64,000 nucleotides of DNA from Pseudoxanthomonas koreensis (GCF_010093225.1 NZ_PDWM01000003.1:1-64000); one strand, 5' to 3'; shown: positions 25,974 to 35,889, counted from the stretch's first letter. The notes: generated by a model from the sequence alone, not told the origin. Numbers and translations: made by a program.

Positions 25974-26002
25974 GCCGCTGCATCGTCGAGCGGGGCCGGG
26001 TG

Positions 26003-26008
26003 TAAAAT
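26003..26008 (+). promoter_or_regulatory. Putative -10 box upstream of yebC
   Basis: TAAAAT (in GTGTAAAATCACC) lies 34 bases before the yebC start. No convincing -35 box is present 17 bases upstream, as with the other TAAAAT sites here. Confidence 0.4.
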
Positions 26009-26041
26009 CACCGCTTCGCAACGCAGCACCAGGAAAGCGCC

Positions 26042-26764
26042 ATGGGTAGAGGCCCGTCGATCGAAGCCCGCAAGAACGCCACCGACGCCCAGCGCGGCAA
26101 GGTGTTCACCAAGCTGATCCGCGAGATCGGGGTGGCCGCCCGCGCCGGCGGCGGCGACCCGGCCAACAACCCGCGCCTGCGCACGGCGATGGACAAGGCG
26201 CTGGCCGCCAACATGTCCAAGGACGTGATGGAGCGGGCGGTGAAGAAGGCCACCGGTGAGCTCGAGGGCGTCGAGTACGAGGAAGTGCGCTACGAAGGCT
26301 ACGCGCCGGGCGGGGTGGCGGTGATCGTCGACTGCCTCACCGACAACCGCGTGCGCACCGTGGCCGACGTGCGCCACGCCTTCAGCAAGAACGGCGGCAA
26401 CATGGGCACCGAGGGCTCGGTGGCCTTCATGTTCAAGCGCCTGGGCGTGCTCAGCTACGAGGGCGGCGACGAAGAGAGGATCACCGAGGCGGCGATCGAG
26501 GCCGGCGCCGACGACATCGTGGCCTACCCGGAAGACGGCGCGATCGACGTGCTCACCACGCCGGAGAGTTTCGAGGCGGTGAAGCAGGCGATGTCCGCCG
26601 CCGGCCTGGCGCCGGGCTACGCGGAGGTGGGGTTCCGCGCCGACAATGACGTCGCCGTGTCCGGCGACACCGCGTTGCAGGTGAAGAAGATGCTGGCCAT
26701 GCTCGAGGACCTGGACGACGTGCAGAACGTCTGGTCCAACGCCGACCTGGGCGACGCCGGCTGA
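26042..26764 (+). CDS. yebC: YebC/PmpR-family protein
   Basis: This 240-residue cytoplasmic protein has the full YebC pattern: [25 protein letters not shown] at the start, then [60 protein letters not shown] and a C-terminal domain with [12 protein letters not shown]. The family is described as a transcription regulator (PmpR) and, more recently, as a factor that helps ribosomes through polyproline tracts. The second residues (GRGPSIEAR for the usual AGHSKWAN) mark the divergent YebC subgroup. It precedes ruvC by 67 bases. Confidence 0.93.
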   Translation: MGRGPSIEARKNATDAQRGKVFTKLIREIGVAARAGGGDPANNPRLRTAMDKALAANMSKDVMERAVKKATGELEGVEYEEVRYEGYAPGGVAVIVDCLTDNRVRTVADVRHAFSKNGGNMGTEGSVAFMFKRLGVLSYEGGDEERITEAAIEAGADDIVAYPEDGAIDVLTTPESFEAVKQAMSAAGLAPGYAEVGFRADNDVAVSGDTALQVKKMLAMLEDLDDVQNVWSNADLGDAG

Positions 26765-26831
26765 CCATGCACCCGTGCCGGGGCGAAGCGGTCGCGGTGG
26801 CGTTGCTGGCATTCCTTCCGGGGGTCGCCGC

Positions 26832-27383
26832 GTGAACGCGCCGCGTCCGGCAGCGCTGGCCGGCGTGCGCATCCTGGGCATCGATCCGGGCTCGCAGCGC
26901 ACCGGCATCGGCATCATCGACGTGGACGGCGCCGGCCGTGTGCGCCACGTCCACCACCAGCCGCTGCTGCTGCTGGGCGAGGGCGGCTTCGCCGACCGCC
27001 TGAAGCGGCTGCTGCACGGGCTGGCCGCGCTGATCGAGGAGTTCCGGCCGCAGGAAGTGGCGATCGAGCAGGTCTTCGTCGGCCGCAGCGCCGATTCGGC
27101 GCTCAAGCTCGGCCAGGCTCGCGGCGCGGCGATCAGCGCGGTGGTCCTGCGCGACCTGCCGGTGAGCGAGTACGCCGCGCGCGAGGTCAAGCTGGCGGTG
27201 GTCGGCACCGGCGCCGCCGACAAGGCGCAGATCCAGCACATGGTCGCGGCCATGCTCGGCCTGACCGGCAAGGTCCAGGCCGACGCGGCCGACGCGCTGG
27301 CCATCGCCCTGACCCATGCCCACGTGCGAGCCACCGCGCAGCGGCTCGGCGTCGACGCGCGCCTGGCCTGGAGCCGCAAGTGA
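26832..27383 (+). CDS. ruvC: RuvC, Holliday-junction resolvase
   Basis: RuvC (183 residues) is an endonuclease that cuts Holliday junctions at the end of recombination. The RNase H-like fold has the catalytic acids in [15 protein letters not shown] (Asp after the first strand), [22 protein letters not shown] (Glu) and the late [14 protein letters not shown] (two Asp). I prefer the GTG start at 26832; an ATG frame from 26775 adds an unsupported stretch. ruvA follows 31 bases later. Confidence 0.93.
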   Translation: MNAPRPAALAGVRILGIDPGSQRTGIGIIDVDGAGRVRHVHHQPLLLLGEGGFADRLKRLLHGLAALIEEFRPQEVAIEQVFVGRSADSALKLGQARGAAISAVVLRDLPVSEYAAREVKLAVVGTGAADKAQIQHMVAAMLGLTGKVQADAADALAIALTHAHVRATAQRLGVDARLAWSRK

Positions 27384-27414
27384 ATCCCACCGTCATCCCT
27401 CCAGGAGCGGCAGC

Positions 27415-28005
27415 ATGATCGGACGCCTGCGTGGCATCCTCGCCCTCAAGCAACCGCCGTGGCTGGTGGTCGACGTCAACGGCGTCGGCTACGAGCTGGA
27501 GGCGCCGATGAGCACTTTCTACGACCTGCCCGAACTCGGCCGCGAGGTGTCGCTGTTCACCCACTACGCGCAGAAGGAGGACAGCGTCTCGCTGTACGGG
27601 TTCCTGCGCGAACCGGAGCGGCGCCTGTTCCGCGACGTGCAGAAGGTCAGCGGCATCGGCGCGAAGATCGCGCTGGCGGTGCTGTCGGGGGTGAGCGTGG
27701 ACGAGTTCGCGCGGCTGGTGCAGGCCGGCGACGTCACCGCGCTGACCCGGATCCCCGGCATCGGCAAGAAGACCGCCGAGCGCATGGTGGTGGAACTGCG
27801 CGACCGTGCCGCGGGCCTGACCGGCACCGGCGTGCCCGGCGGCATGCCGGCGGCGGCCGGCGACCCGGTCGCCGACGCGGCCACCGCCCTGCAGCAGCTG
27901 GGCTACAAACCGGTCGAAGCGGCGCGCATGGCACGCGACGCGGCCGCCGCCGGCGACGAGGCCGCGGCGATCATCCGCAAGGCGTTGCAGTCGGCACTGC
28001 GCTGA
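27415..28005 (+). CDS. ruvA: RuvA, Holliday-junction branch-migration subunit
   Basis: RuvA (196 residues) binds Holliday junctions as a tetramer and loads RuvB. The OB-fold N-terminal domain ([21 protein letters not shown]) is followed by two helix-hairpin-helix motifs ([17 protein letters not shown] and [19 protein letters not shown]), and a C-terminal domain (about 145-196) contacts RuvB. AGGAG lies 9 bases before the ATG at 27415. The kup gene separates it from ruvB, though the three ruv genes usually stay together. Confidence 0.95.
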   Translation: MIGRLRGILALKQPPWLVVDVNGVGYELEAPMSTFYDLPELGREVSLFTHYAQKEDSVSLYGFLREPERRLFRDVQKVSGIGAKIALAVLSGVSVDEFARLVQAGDVTALTRIPGIGKKTAERMVVELRDRAAGLTGTGVPGGMPAAAGDPVADAATALQQLGYKPVEAARMARDAAAAGDEAAAIIRKALQSALR

Positions 28006-28062
28006 GCCGCCGCCAGGCTTCCGCACATTCCCATTGCGCGACCGCGCTAACCTAGGCACGCC

Positions 28063-29988
28063 ATGTCCGCAGCGCACACCCCCACGCCTGCCCCCGGCCA
28101 CCACGGCGCGCCCGTGCACGGGCCCCGCGCCGCGTACCTGGCGCTGGTGGTCGGCGCGATCGGCGTGGTCTTCGGCGACATCGGCACCAGCCCGCTGTAC
28201 ACGCTCAAGGAGGCGTTCTCGCCGCACTACGGCCTGGACAGCGACCACGACACGGTGCTGGGCGTGCTGTCGCTGGGATTCTGGTCGCTGATGCTGGTGG
28301 TCACGCTGAAGTACGTGACCATCATCATGCGCGCCGACAACGAGGGCGAGGGCGGGATCATGGCGCTGATGGCGCTGGCTCAGCGCACCCTGAAGGACGG
28401 CTCGCGCTCGGCCTACGTGGTGGGCATCCTCGGCATCTTCGGCGCCTCGCTGTTCTTCGGCGACGGGGTGATCACCCCGGCGATCTCGGTGCTCGGCGCG
28501 GTCGAGGGCCTGGAGATCGCCGCACCCGGGCTGCACCACTTCATCGTGCCGATCACCGTGGCGGTGCTGCTGCTGGTGTTCATGGCCCAGCGCTTCGGCA
28601 CCGAGAAGGTGGGCAAGGTGTTCGGGCCGGTGATGGTGCTGTGGTTCCTGGCGCTGGCGGCGATCGGTGCCTGGAACATCGTCGAGGCGCCGGAGGTGCT
28701 GAAGGCGTTCAATCCGTGGTGGGCCGTGCTGTTCTTCATGGAGCACGGCTGGCAGGGCGTGTTCATCCTCGGCGCGGTGGTGCTGGCGGTGACCGGCGGC
28801 GAGGCGCTGTACGCGGACATGGGCCACTTCGGCGCCCCGCCGATCCGCCACGGCTGGGACTTCTTCGTGTTGCCGTGCCTGCTGCTGAACTACCTGGGGC
28901 AGGGCGCGCTGGTGCTGGAACACCCGGAGCTGGTCAGGAACCCGTTCTACGAAGCGGTGCCGGACTGGGCGCTGTACCCGATGATCGTGCTGGCCACCCT
29001 GGCCGCGGTGATCGCCTCGCAGGCGGTGATCACCGGCGCCTTCTCGGTGTCGCGCCAGGCCATGCAGCTGGGCTACATCCCGCGCATGCGGATCAAGCAC
29101 ACCTCGCACGACACCATCGGCCAGATCTACGTCCCCGGGATCAACTGGCTGCTGATGACGATGGTGCTGGGGCTGGTGCTGGCGTTCCGCAGCTCCAGCA
29201 ACCTGGCCGTGGCCTACGGCATCTCGGTCTCGGCCACCATGCTGATCGACACCCTGCTGCTGGCGCTGGTGGCGCGGGTGCTGTGGCCGCGCTGGCGCGG
29301 CTGGGTGCTGGCGCTGTGCGTGCCGTTCTTCCTGATCGACCTGGCCTTCGTCGTGGCCAACGGCGCCAAGCTGCTGCAGGGCGCGTGGTTTCCGGTGGTG
29401 CTGGGCATCGTCCTGTTCACCCTGATGCGGACCTGGCGCCGCGGCCGCGAACTGATGCGCGAGGAACTGCGCAAGGACGGCATCCGGGTCGACACCTTCA
29501 TCCCGGGGCTGATGCTGGCGCCGCCGGCGCGAGTGCCGGGCACCGCGGTGTTCCTGACCACCGACGGCACCGTGGTGCCGCACGCGCTGCTGCACAACCT
29601 CAAGCACAACAAGGTCCTGCATGAGCGCAACGTGTTCCTCACCGTGGAGACGCTGCCGGTGCCGCACGCGCCGGTCGAGCGGCGGCTGAAGCTGGAGCAG
29701 ATCGGCGACGATTTCTACCGGCTGGTGGTGCGCTTCGGCTTCATGGAGACCCCGGACGTGCCGCTGGCGCTGATGCGCGCCTGCGACGTGGGCGGGATGT
29801 CGTTCGACCCGATGGATACGACCTACTTCGCCAGCCGCGAGACCATCGTCGCCAGCGCCCGCCGCGGCATGCCGATCTGGCGCGACCGGGTGTTCGCGGT
29901 GATGCACCGCAACGCCGCGCCGGCCACCGGCTTCTTCCGCATCCCGGGCAACCGGCTGGTCGAACTCGGTTCCCAGGTCGAGATCTGA
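28063..29988 (+). CDS. kup: Kup-type low-affinity potassium uptake protein
   Basis: Kup (641 residues) is an inner-membrane potassium:proton symporter. The signature [17 protein letters not shown] lies in the first membrane helix, followed by about eleven more helices to residue 440 ([23 protein letters not shown] and others) and a cytoplasmic C-terminal domain (about 445-641). Its position between ruvA (57 bases upstream) and ruvB (39 bases downstream), all on the plus strand, is uncommon. No separate promoter is evident for it, so it may be transcribed with ruvA. Confidence 0.93.
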   Translation: MSAAHTPTPAPGHHGAPVHGPRAAYLALVVGAIGVVFGDIGTSPLYTLKEAFSPHYGLDSDHDTVLGVLSLGFWSLMLVVTLKYVTIIMRADNEGEGGIMALMALAQRTLKDGSRSAYVVGILGIFGASLFFGDGVITPAISVLGAVEGLEIAAPGLHHFIVPITVAVLLLVFMAQRFGTEKVGKVFGPVMVLWFLALAAIGAWNIVEAPEVLKAFNPWWAVLFFMEHGWQGVFILGAVVLAVTGGEALYADMGHFGAPPIRHGWDFFVLPCLLLNYLGQGALVLEHPELVRNPFYEAVPDWALYPMIVLATLAAVIASQAVITGAFSVSRQAMQLGYIPRMRIKHTSHDTIGQIYVPGINWLLMTMVLGLVLAFRSSSNLAVAYGISVSATMLIDTLLLALVARVLWPRWRGWVLALCVPFFLIDLAFVVANGAKLLQGAWFPVVLGIVLFTLMRTWRRGRELMREELRKDGIRVDTFIPGLMLAPPARVPGTAVFLTTDGTVVPHALLHNLKHNKVLHERNVFLTVETLPVPHAPVERRLKLEQIGDDFYRLVVRFGFMETPDVPLALMRACDVGGMSFDPMDTTYFASRETIVASARRGMPIWRDRVFAVMHRNAAPATGFFRIPGNRLVELGSQVEI

Positions 29989-29990
29989 GC

Positions 29991-30020
29991 CGGCCAGAAC
30001 CGGCCATAACGGGCCATAAT
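29991..30020 (+). repeat. Three tandem 10-base units before ruvB
   Basis: CGGCCAGAAC, CGGCCATAAC and GGGCCATAAT lie in a row between kup and ruvB. The last ends in CATAAT (30015-30020), a fair -10 box 7 bases before the ruvB ATG. If it is used, the ruvB transcript would start at or very near the start codon. Confidence 0.55.
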
Positions 30021-30027
30021 TGGGCGC

Positions 30028-31053
30028 ATGACCGACGACCGCATCATCGCCTCCGGCGCAACCCGCGAGGACGAGGCCATCGAGGCCTCGATCCGCCCGA
30101 AGCGCCTGGACGAATACCTGGGCCAGCAGCCGGTGCGCGAGCAACTGGCGATCTACATCGAGGCCGCCCGCCGCCGCGGCGAGGCCATGGATCACGTGCT
30201 GATCTTCGGTCCGCCGGGACTGGGCAAGACCACGCTCAGCCATGTGATCGCCAACGAACTGGGGGTGAACCTGCGGGTCACTTCCGGCCCGGTGATCGAG
30301 AAGGCCGGCGACCTGGCCGCACTGCTGACCAACCTGCAGCCGCACGACGTGCTGTTCATCGACGAGATCCACCGCATGTCGCCGGTGGTCGAGGAAGTCC
30401 TCTATCCGGCGATGGAGGATTTCCAGATCGACATCATGATCGGCGAGGGTCCGGCCGCGCGCTCGATCAAGCTCGACCTGCCGCCCTTCACCCTGATCGG
30501 TGCCACCACCCGCGCCGGCCTGCTCACCGCGCCGCTGCGCGACCGCTTCGGCATCGTCCAGCGCCTGGAGTTCTACAGCCCGGAGGAACTGACCCGGATC
30601 GTGCGCCGCTCGGCGGCGATCCTGGGCATCGACTGCGAGGCCACCGGCGCCGGCGAGATCGCGCGGCGCGCGCGCGGCACCCCGCGCATCGCCAACCGCC
30701 TGCTGCGCCGCGTGCGCGACTACGCCCAGGTCCGCGCCGGCGGCCACATCGACGCGGCCACCGCCGAGGCGGCGATGGCCATGCTCAAGGTCGATCCGGA
30801 AGGCTTCGACGAACTCGACCGGCGCCTGCTGCGCATCATCGTCGAGCACTTCGACGGCGGCCCGGTCGGGGTGGAATCGCTGGCCGCCTCCCTTTCCGAG
30901 GAGCGCGGCACGCTCGAGGACGTGATCGAGCCCTACCTGATCCAGCAGGGCTTCCTGGTGCGCACCGCGCGCGGCCGCATGGCCACGTCCAAGGCGTACC
31001 GCCACCTGGGCCTCAAGCCCCCCGCCCCCCGCGAAACCGGCGAGCTGCTGTAG
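30028..31053 (+). CDS. ruvB: RuvB, Holliday-junction branch-migration ATPase
   Basis: RuvB (341 residues) is a hexameric AAA+ motor that drives branch migration. Visible motifs are [19 protein letters not shown] at the start, Walker [12 protein letters not shown] (about 58), Walker [10 protein letters not shown], sensor 1 [10 protein letters not shown] with the arginine finger in [14 protein letters not shown], and the C-terminal winged helix (about 260-335). The ATG has no recognisable ribosome-binding site within 8 bases. The stop is the TAG of REPIN R8, which also ends the convergent pdxA. Confidence 0.95.
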   Translation: MTDDRIIASGATREDEAIEASIRPKRLDEYLGQQPVREQLAIYIEAARRRGEAMDHVLIFGPPGLGKTTLSHVIANELGVNLRVTSGPVIEKAGDLAALLTNLQPHDVLFIDEIHRMSPVVEEVLYPAMEDFQIDIMIGEGPAARSIKLDLPPFTLIGATTRAGLLTAPLRDRFGIVQRLEFYSPEELTRIVRRSAAILGIDCEATGAGEIARRARGTPRIANRLLRRVRDYAQVRAGGHIDAATAEAAMAMLKVDPEGFDELDRRLLRIIVEHFDGGPVGVESLAASLSEERGTLEDVIEPYLIQQGFLVRTARGRMATSKAYRHLGLKPPAPRETGELL

Positions 31054-31179
31054 GAGCTCCCTTCAGGGGCGACCCGGTCACGCCGGGAGACGCTGCGTTC
31101 AACGCATGGCCTCCGGATCGGTCGCCTTGAACGCCGCTGTGATCCGACCATCCCGGGTCGCCCCTGAAGGGAGCTCCTA
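31051..31179. repeat. REPIN R8 between convergent ruvB and pdxA
   Basis: This variant has arms GTAGGAGCTCCCTTCAGGGG and its complement, so the stem differs from the main type but keeps the GTAGGAG start and TTCA loop. The spacer keeps the inner repeat (GTTCAACGC, CTCCGGA, CCTTGAAC). The left arm's TAG stops ruvB (31051-31053) and the right arm's TAG, read on the minus strand (31179-31177), stops pdxA. The element thus fills the whole intergenic space. Confidence 0.9.
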
Positions 31180-32154
31180 CAAGGAGCGCAGCACTGCGAT
31201 GCGGGCGCAGGTGGTTACCGCCGCCTCCAGGCTCGACGGATCGGCCAGCCCGCGGCCGGCCAGGTCCGGCGCGGTGCCGTGGTCGACGGCCACGCGCGGG
31301 TAGGGCAGCCCGAGGGTCAGGTTCACCGCACGCTCGAAGCCGCTGTACTTGAGCACCGGCAATCCCTGGTCGTGGTACATCGCCAGCACCGCGTCGAACC
31401 CGCGCAGCTTGCCGGGCAGGAACGCCGTATCGGCCGGCAGTGGCCCGACCAGCGCCATGCCCTCGCCGCGGAGTTCCTCCAGCACGGGGATGATCGTGTC
31501 GATCTCCTCGCTGCCCAGGTGCCCGCTCTCGCCTGCGTGCGGGTTCAGGCCCAGCACCGCGATCACCGGCGCGGCGATGCCGAAGTCCGCGCACAGCGCC
31601 GCATGCGTGGTCCGCAGCACCCGGCGCAGCAGCGGCGCGTCGATCGCGTCGGCGACCTGGCGCAGCGGCAGGTGGGTGGTGGCCAGCGCGACCCGGACGA
31701 TATCGTTGGCCAGCATCATCACCACCTCGCGGCCGGCGTGGCCGGCGAGCAGCTCGGTGGTGCCGGTGTAGGCGATCCCGCCCTCGTTGATCGTGGCCTT
31801 CTGCACCGGCCCGGTGACCATGCCGGCGAAGTCGCCGCGCATGCAGCCGTCGGCGGCGGCGAGCAGGGCGCCGACCACCGCGCCGGCGTTGCGCGGATCG
31901 GGCCGGCCGAAGACCGCCGCGTTGGCGTTGGGGAACATGCGCAGCGGCAGGTCGCCGGGCGCCTGCGCCGGCTGGTCCTCGTGCAGCAGGTTGAGCGGCA
32001 GCGACAGCGCCGCGGCGGCCGCCTGCAGCGCGGCAGGATCGGCGAAGGCGACCAGGGTGCAGTCGGTGCGCGGCCGCTGGGCCAGGCGCACGCACAGTTC
32101 AGGCCCGACCCCGGCCGGTTCGCCCGGTACCAGCGCGAGCCGGGGCAGGGACAT
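31177..32154 (-). CDS. pdxA: PdxA, 4-hydroxythreonine-4-phosphate dehydrogenase
   Basis: PdxA (325 residues) oxidises 4-phosphohydroxy-L-threonine in pyridoxal phosphate synthesis. The family pattern is clear: LALVPGEPAGVGPELCVRLA at the N-terminus, GPVQKATINEGGIAYTGTTELLA with substrate and metal contacts, VALATTHLPLR, LGLNPHAGESGHLGSEE, and ALYHDQG-type metal ligands in AMYHDQGLPVLKY. It lies 10 bases downstream of surA, a common arrangement (surA-pdxA-ksgA), though ksgA is not here. The stop TAG comes from the right arm of REPIN R8. Confidence 0.95.
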   Translation of the reverse strand: MSLPRLALVPGEPAGVGPELCVRLAQRPRTDCTLVAFADPAALQAAAAALSLPLNLLHEDQPAQAPGDLPLRMFPNANAAVFGRPDPRNAGAVVGALLAAADGCMRGDFAGMVTGPVQKATINEGGIAYTGTTELLAGHAGREVVMMLANDIVRVALATTHLPLRQVADAIDAPLLRRVLRTTHAALCADFGIAAPVIAVLGLNPHAGESGHLGSEEIDTIIPVLEELRGEGMALVGPLPADTAFLPGKLRGFDAVLAMYHDQGLPVLKYSGFERAVNLTLGLPYPRVAVDHGTAPDLAGRGLADPSSLEAAVTTCARIAVLRSL

Positions 32155-32164
32155 GGTGCCGCCG

Positions 32165-33535
32165 TCAGCCGCCGGCGGGCGGCGCGTCGGTGGCCGCCGC
32201 CGGAGCGGTGGTTTCGTCGGTGCGGTCGCCGCTGCGGAACACGACGTAGGCCTCGCCCCGCATTTCCTGCAGGTGGCGGTTGTATTCCTCTTCCAGCTTG
32301 CGGCGGCCGATGGTCTCGCGGACCTGCGCGCGGCGGTTGTTGTCGGTGACGTCGGTCTGCCGTTCGGCCACGCGCTGGATCACGTGCCAGCCGGCGTCGG
32401 TGCGGAACGGCTGCGACACGCCGCCGTCGGCCAGTGCGGTCACCTGGTTGCCGAAGTCGGGACCGTAGGCATCGGCCGGGAACCAGCCCAGGTCGCCGCC
32501 CTGGCCGCGGGTGTTGTTGTCCTCGGACGACTCGCGCGCCACGTCCTCGAAACCGGCGCCGCCGGCGATGCGCGCGCGCAGGGTGTCGATGCGCGCGCGC
32601 GCGGCTGCCTCGTCCTGGCGATCGTTGACCCGCACCAGGATATGGCGCACGTGGTACTCGGTGACCGTCTGCTTCGCGCCGCCGCCGGCGTCGTCGCGTA
32701 CTTCGACCAGTTGCAGCAGCTGGAAGCCGCTGGGCCCGCGGAGCGGGCCGAGGATCTGGCCGGGGGATAGCCCGGTGATGGCCTGGGCGAACGCGGACGG
32801 GATCTCGTCGGCGCTGCGCCAGCCCAGGTCGCCGCCTTCCAGCGCGTTGGGGCTGTCGGAGTAGCGCACGGCGGCGGCGTGGAAGCTCAGTTCGCCGCGG
32901 TCGATGACGTTCCTGATGCCTTCGATCTTGCGCTCGCCGGTGGCGATCTGCTCGGCGGTGGCACCTTCGGGCACGCCGACCAGGATGTGCGCCAGGTGGT
33001 ACTGGCGGCCACCGGCCTGCTGCGCGAGCGCGGCGTCGATCTCGCCTTCGCTGACGTTGATCCGGCTCTGGGCGAAGCTCTGGCGCAGGCGCTGGATCAG
33101 GATCTCGTCGGCCAGCGAGCGGCGGAACTCGTCGAAACCGAGGCCGTCGGCGGCCAGGCGCTGGCGCAACCCGTCCACGCTCAGCCCGTTCTGCTGGGCG
33201 ATGGCGTTGACGGCCTGGTTGACTTCCTGGTCGCTGATGCGGATGCCCTGGCTGCGCGCGCGATCGACCTGCAGCCGGGTCAGGACCAGGCGCTCGAGCA
33301 CCTGGCGCTCGAGCACCGCGCGCGGCGGCAACTGGTCCTCGCGGCCGGCGTACTGGGCCAGCACGTTGCGCACGGCCAGCTCCAGCTCGCTCTGCAGGAC
33401 CACGTCCTCGTTGACGACGGCGGCGATGCGCTCGACCGGCTGCGACTGCTGCGCGGTGGCGATCGCGGGAAGGGCGCACGCGGCGATGGCCGCCAGGAGG
33501 ATTCCCGTCAGACGGGCGGAAAGGCGTCGGCTCAT
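32165..33535 (-). CDS. surA: SurA, periplasmic chaperone and prolyl isomerase
   Basis: SurA (456 residues) escorts outer-membrane proteins, LptD among them, across the periplasm. It has a signal peptide (ending IATA/QQ), an N-terminal chaperone domain (about 30-175, VERIAAVVNEDVVLQSELE), two parvulin domains (about 180-290 with YHLAHILVGVPEG and 300-410 with YHVRHILVRVND) and a Pro/Ala-rich tail (about 440-456). The ATG at 33535 directly precedes the signal peptide. The 50-base gap to lptD is a short-unit repeat that leaves no clear ribosome-binding site. It lies downstream of its client lptD, as in many proteobacteria. Confidence 0.95.
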   Translation of the reverse strand: MSRRLSARLTGILLAAIAACALPAIATAQQSQPVERIAAVVNEDVVLQSELELAVRNVLAQYAGREDQLPPRAVLERQVLERLVLTRLQVDRARSQGIRISDQEVNQAVNAIAQQNGLSVDGLRQRLAADGLGFDEFRRSLADEILIQRLRQSFAQSRINVSEGEIDAALAQQAGGRQYHLAHILVGVPEGATAEQIATGERKIEGIRNVIDRGELSFHAAAVRYSDSPNALEGGDLGWRSADEIPSAFAQAITGLSPGQILGPLRGPSGFQLLQLVEVRDDAGGGAKQTVTEYHVRHILVRVNDRQDEAAARARIDTLRARIAGGAGFEDVARESSEDNNTRGQGGDLGWFPADAYGPDFGNQVTALADGGVSQPFRTDAGWHVIQRVAERQTDVTDNNRRAQVRETIGRRKLEEEYNRHLQEMRGEAYVVFRSGDRTDETTAPAAATDAPPAGG

Positions 33536-33538
33536 GGA

Positions 33539-33585
33539 CTCGGGAATCTGGGGCTCGGGAATCTGGGAATCTGGGATCCGGGAGA
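33539..33585. repeat. GGGAATCTGGG short-unit repeat in the lptD-surA gap
   Basis: The unit CTCGGGAATCTGGG recurs, then AATCTGGG and ATCCGGGA, filling the space between the lptD stop and the surA start. Arrays built on GGGAATC are common in xanthomonad intergenic DNA; their role is unknown. Confidence 0.65.
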
Positions 33586-35889
33586 TCACGGAATCAGGTT
33601 CGGATCGTAATCGTCCGGATGGGGCGTGGTATTGCTTGGCGGGACCAGATAGAGGTCGTCGCGGTGGTAGCCGAGAATAGCACGGCGCAAAGTGCGCTCC
33701 GTGTCCTGGCCGGCGGACCCCAGGCCCTTGAGCACGAACTCCACCTGAATGGTGTTGTCCAGCTCGCCTTCGCGGTTGCGCACGTAGCGCCGGGCCAGCA
33801 GGCGCACGGCCAGGCAGCAGCTGTCCCACTGCACGCCGCCGATGGCCTCCAGCAGCTTGTCGTCCTCGAACGAGTAGTAGTAGCGGCCGACCACGCTCCA
33901 GACCGGGTTGATCGGGTACAGGAAGGCGAAGTCGGCCTGTTCGAGCAGGTCGCGGCGGTAGCGGTAGCCGATGTTGGCCACGCCGTCGCCCGGCCACAGG
34001 TAGCGGGCGCGCACGCTGGCCAGGTCCTCGCGGCGGAACTTGGGGTCCCACTGGTAGGACGCGCCCAGGGTCCAGCGGTCGTTGAGCACGTAGTTGGCAT
34101 CGGCCACCCAGGCCGACTTGCCTTCCTCCACCGGCAGCTCGCCCGGCGCCACCACCCGCGAGTCCTCGAAGTAGCGGATCTGGCCCAGGCTGGCCGACAG
34201 CTTCTCGCGGCCGTCGGCCTGGCGGATCAGGCGCGTGCTCAGGGCCACGGTGAGCTGGTTGGCGTCGGTCTGGCGGTCGGCGCCGGAATAGCGGTTGTCG
34301 CGGAACAGCTGGCCCCAGCTGAAGGTGAACGGCCGGGTGTCGAACAGCGGCAGCCCGTCCTGGTCGCGGTACGGGGTGTTGAGGTAGAACAGCCGCGGCT
34401 CGAGCGTGTGCAGGTAGTCGGCGCCGCCGATGCTGGTGTCGCGGTCGAAGTACATGCCCGCTTCCAGGGTGGTGATCGGCAGGCTGCGGCTCGGCGAGGC
34501 GTCGCCGCCCAGCTGCTGGGCCAGGTCGTCCTCGAGCTGGTAGGCGGTGTAGCGCCAGGCCAGGGTCGGGGTGACGTACCAGGCCGGTCCGCCCAGGCGC
34601 GCGGAAATGTAGGGCTTCACGTCCAGGCGGCTGCCGCCGGCGAATTCGGTGTGGTGGAAGTGCACCGCCTCGGCCCACACGCCCGCGTCCAGCCACTGGC
34701 CCAGCGGCTGCTCCCAGTTGACGTAGGTGCGCGGCAGCCGGCTGTAGGGCAGGTTGGCGTCGGTGAGGGTGTAGTCGGTGAGCTGGAAATGCTCGGCCAT
34801 GGCGCCGGCATTCCAGTACTCGCCGACGCCGAACACCCCGGCGGTGCTCTGCAGGTAGGAGCTGGAGACGCCGGCCAGGCGGTTGGCGAAATCCTCGACG
34901 TAGCGGTCGTCGCTGACCCAGCCGACGTTGGCGCGCGCCTGCCAGGTGCGGTCCAGGTTGTGGTAGCCGCTGAACAGGAAGCGGCCGCGGTCGCGGTCGC
35001 GCAGGTCGTCGTCCGGCATGTAGCTGGCGTTGGCCGTACCGCGGCCGCCGTTGTAGAGGTAGCGGAACTCGGTGTCCAGCAGCAGGCCGCGCTCGGTCAT
35101 CAGGCGCGGCGTCAGGGTCATGTCGTAGTTCGGCGCCAGGTTGAGGTAGATCGGCTGGCGGTAGTCGAAGCCGTTGCGCCCGGACATGCTGACCGACGGG
35201 TAGAGCAGGCCCGTCTGGCGGCGATCGTCGACCGGGAACTTGAACCAGGGCACGTACAGGAACGGGATGTTGCCCAGCCGCAGCACCGCGTTGCGGGCCA
35301 CGCCGAAGCCCGCGTCGCTGTCCACGTCGATCTGCTGCGCGCGCAGCTGCCACATCTGCTGCGAAGGGTCGCAGGTGCTGTAGGTGGAGTGGTTCATGCG
35401 GCCCAGCGGGCCGGTCAGCTGGATCGAGTCGGCGCCGCCGTTGCCGCGCCGGTCCACCAGCTGGTAACGGATGTTGGTGATGACGTGGGTGTCGGTGTTA
35501 TGGTTGCCCTCGGCGCGGTCGGCGACGATGCGCAGGCCCGAGTCCTGGTAGCGGATGCTGCCCTCGGCGACATAGGTGCCGGCCTCGGTGTCCATCTTGA
35601 TGCTGTCGGTGCCGAGGAACTGGTCGCCGCGGACCAGGGCCACGTTGCCCTGGATCAGCGGGGTGGCGCGGGTGCCGCTCTGTTCGTCGCCCTCGATCAC
35701 GGTGGGCTGCTGCTCGCGCCCCGGGTCGCCGGGCTGCGCGGCCGGCGGCGCCCCCTCGAACGGCGGGATGATGTCGCCGGCCGGGCACAGGGCCCAGTTC
35801 AGCGGCTTGTCGTCGGCGGCCAGGGCCGTGCCCGGCAGGCATACGGCAATGCTCAACGAGAGCGGGAGCAGGCGCAGGGGCGGTCGCAC
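33586..35889 (-). CDS. lptD: LptD, outer-membrane LPS assembly protein
   Basis: LptD (767 residues from the chosen start) is the outer-membrane barrel that, with LptE, inserts lipopolysaccharide. A signal peptide (about 1-24, ending GTALA/AD) leads to a periplasmic beta-jellyroll (about 60-210) and a 26-strand barrel (about 225-767). Conserved cysteines are visible in NWALCPAGD, YSTCDPSQQMW and DSCCLAVRL, which form the interdomain disulfides needed for function. The frame stays open upstream of 35889, with an ATG at 35967 (MRRLSLPAC). I prefer the GTG at 35889 because it starts exactly at the signal peptide. surA and pdxA follow in the same direction. Confidence 0.92.
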   Translation of the reverse strand: MRPPLRLLPLSLSIAVCLPGTALAADDKPLNWALCPAGDIIPPFEGAPPAAQPGDPGREQQPTVIEGDEQSGTRATPLIQGNVALVRGDQFLGTDSIKMDTEAGTYVAEGSIRYQDSGLRIVADRAEGNHNTDTHVITNIRYQLVDRRGNGGADSIQLTGPLGRMNHSTYSTCDPSQQMWQLRAQQIDVDSDAGFGVARNAVLRLGNIPFLYVPWFKFPVDDRRQTGLLYPSVSMSGRNGFDYRQPIYLNLAPNYDMTLTPRLMTERGLLLDTEFRYLYNGGRGTANASYMPDDDLRDRDRGRFLFSGYHNLDRTWQARANVGWVSDDRYVEDFANRLAGVSSSYLQSTAGVFGVGEYWNAGAMAEHFQLTDYTLTDANLPYSRLPRTYVNWEQPLGQWLDAGVWAEAVHFHHTEFAGGSRLDVKPYISARLGGPAWYVTPTLAWRYTAYQLEDDLAQQLGGDASPSRSLPITTLEAGMYFDRDTSIGGADYLHTLEPRLFYLNTPYRDQDGLPLFDTRPFTFSWGQLFRDNRYSGADRQTDANQLTVALSTRLIRQADGREKLSASLGQIRYFEDSRVVAPGELPVEEGKSAWVADANYVLNDRWTLGASYQWDPKFRREDLASVRARYLWPGDGVANIGYRYRRDLLEQADFAFLYPINPVWSVVGRYYYSFEDDKLLEAIGGVQWDSCCLAVRLLARRYVRNREGELDNTIQVEFVLKGLGSAGQDTERTLRRAILGYHRDDLYLVPPSNTTPHPDDYDPNLIP

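Noticed and set aside
27187-31005. A 1272-residue antisense open frame across ruvC-kup-ruvB
   Set aside because: It overlaps four clearly recognised genes on the other strand, is rich in Arg/Gly/His/Ala with no domain signal, and arises from the high GC content.
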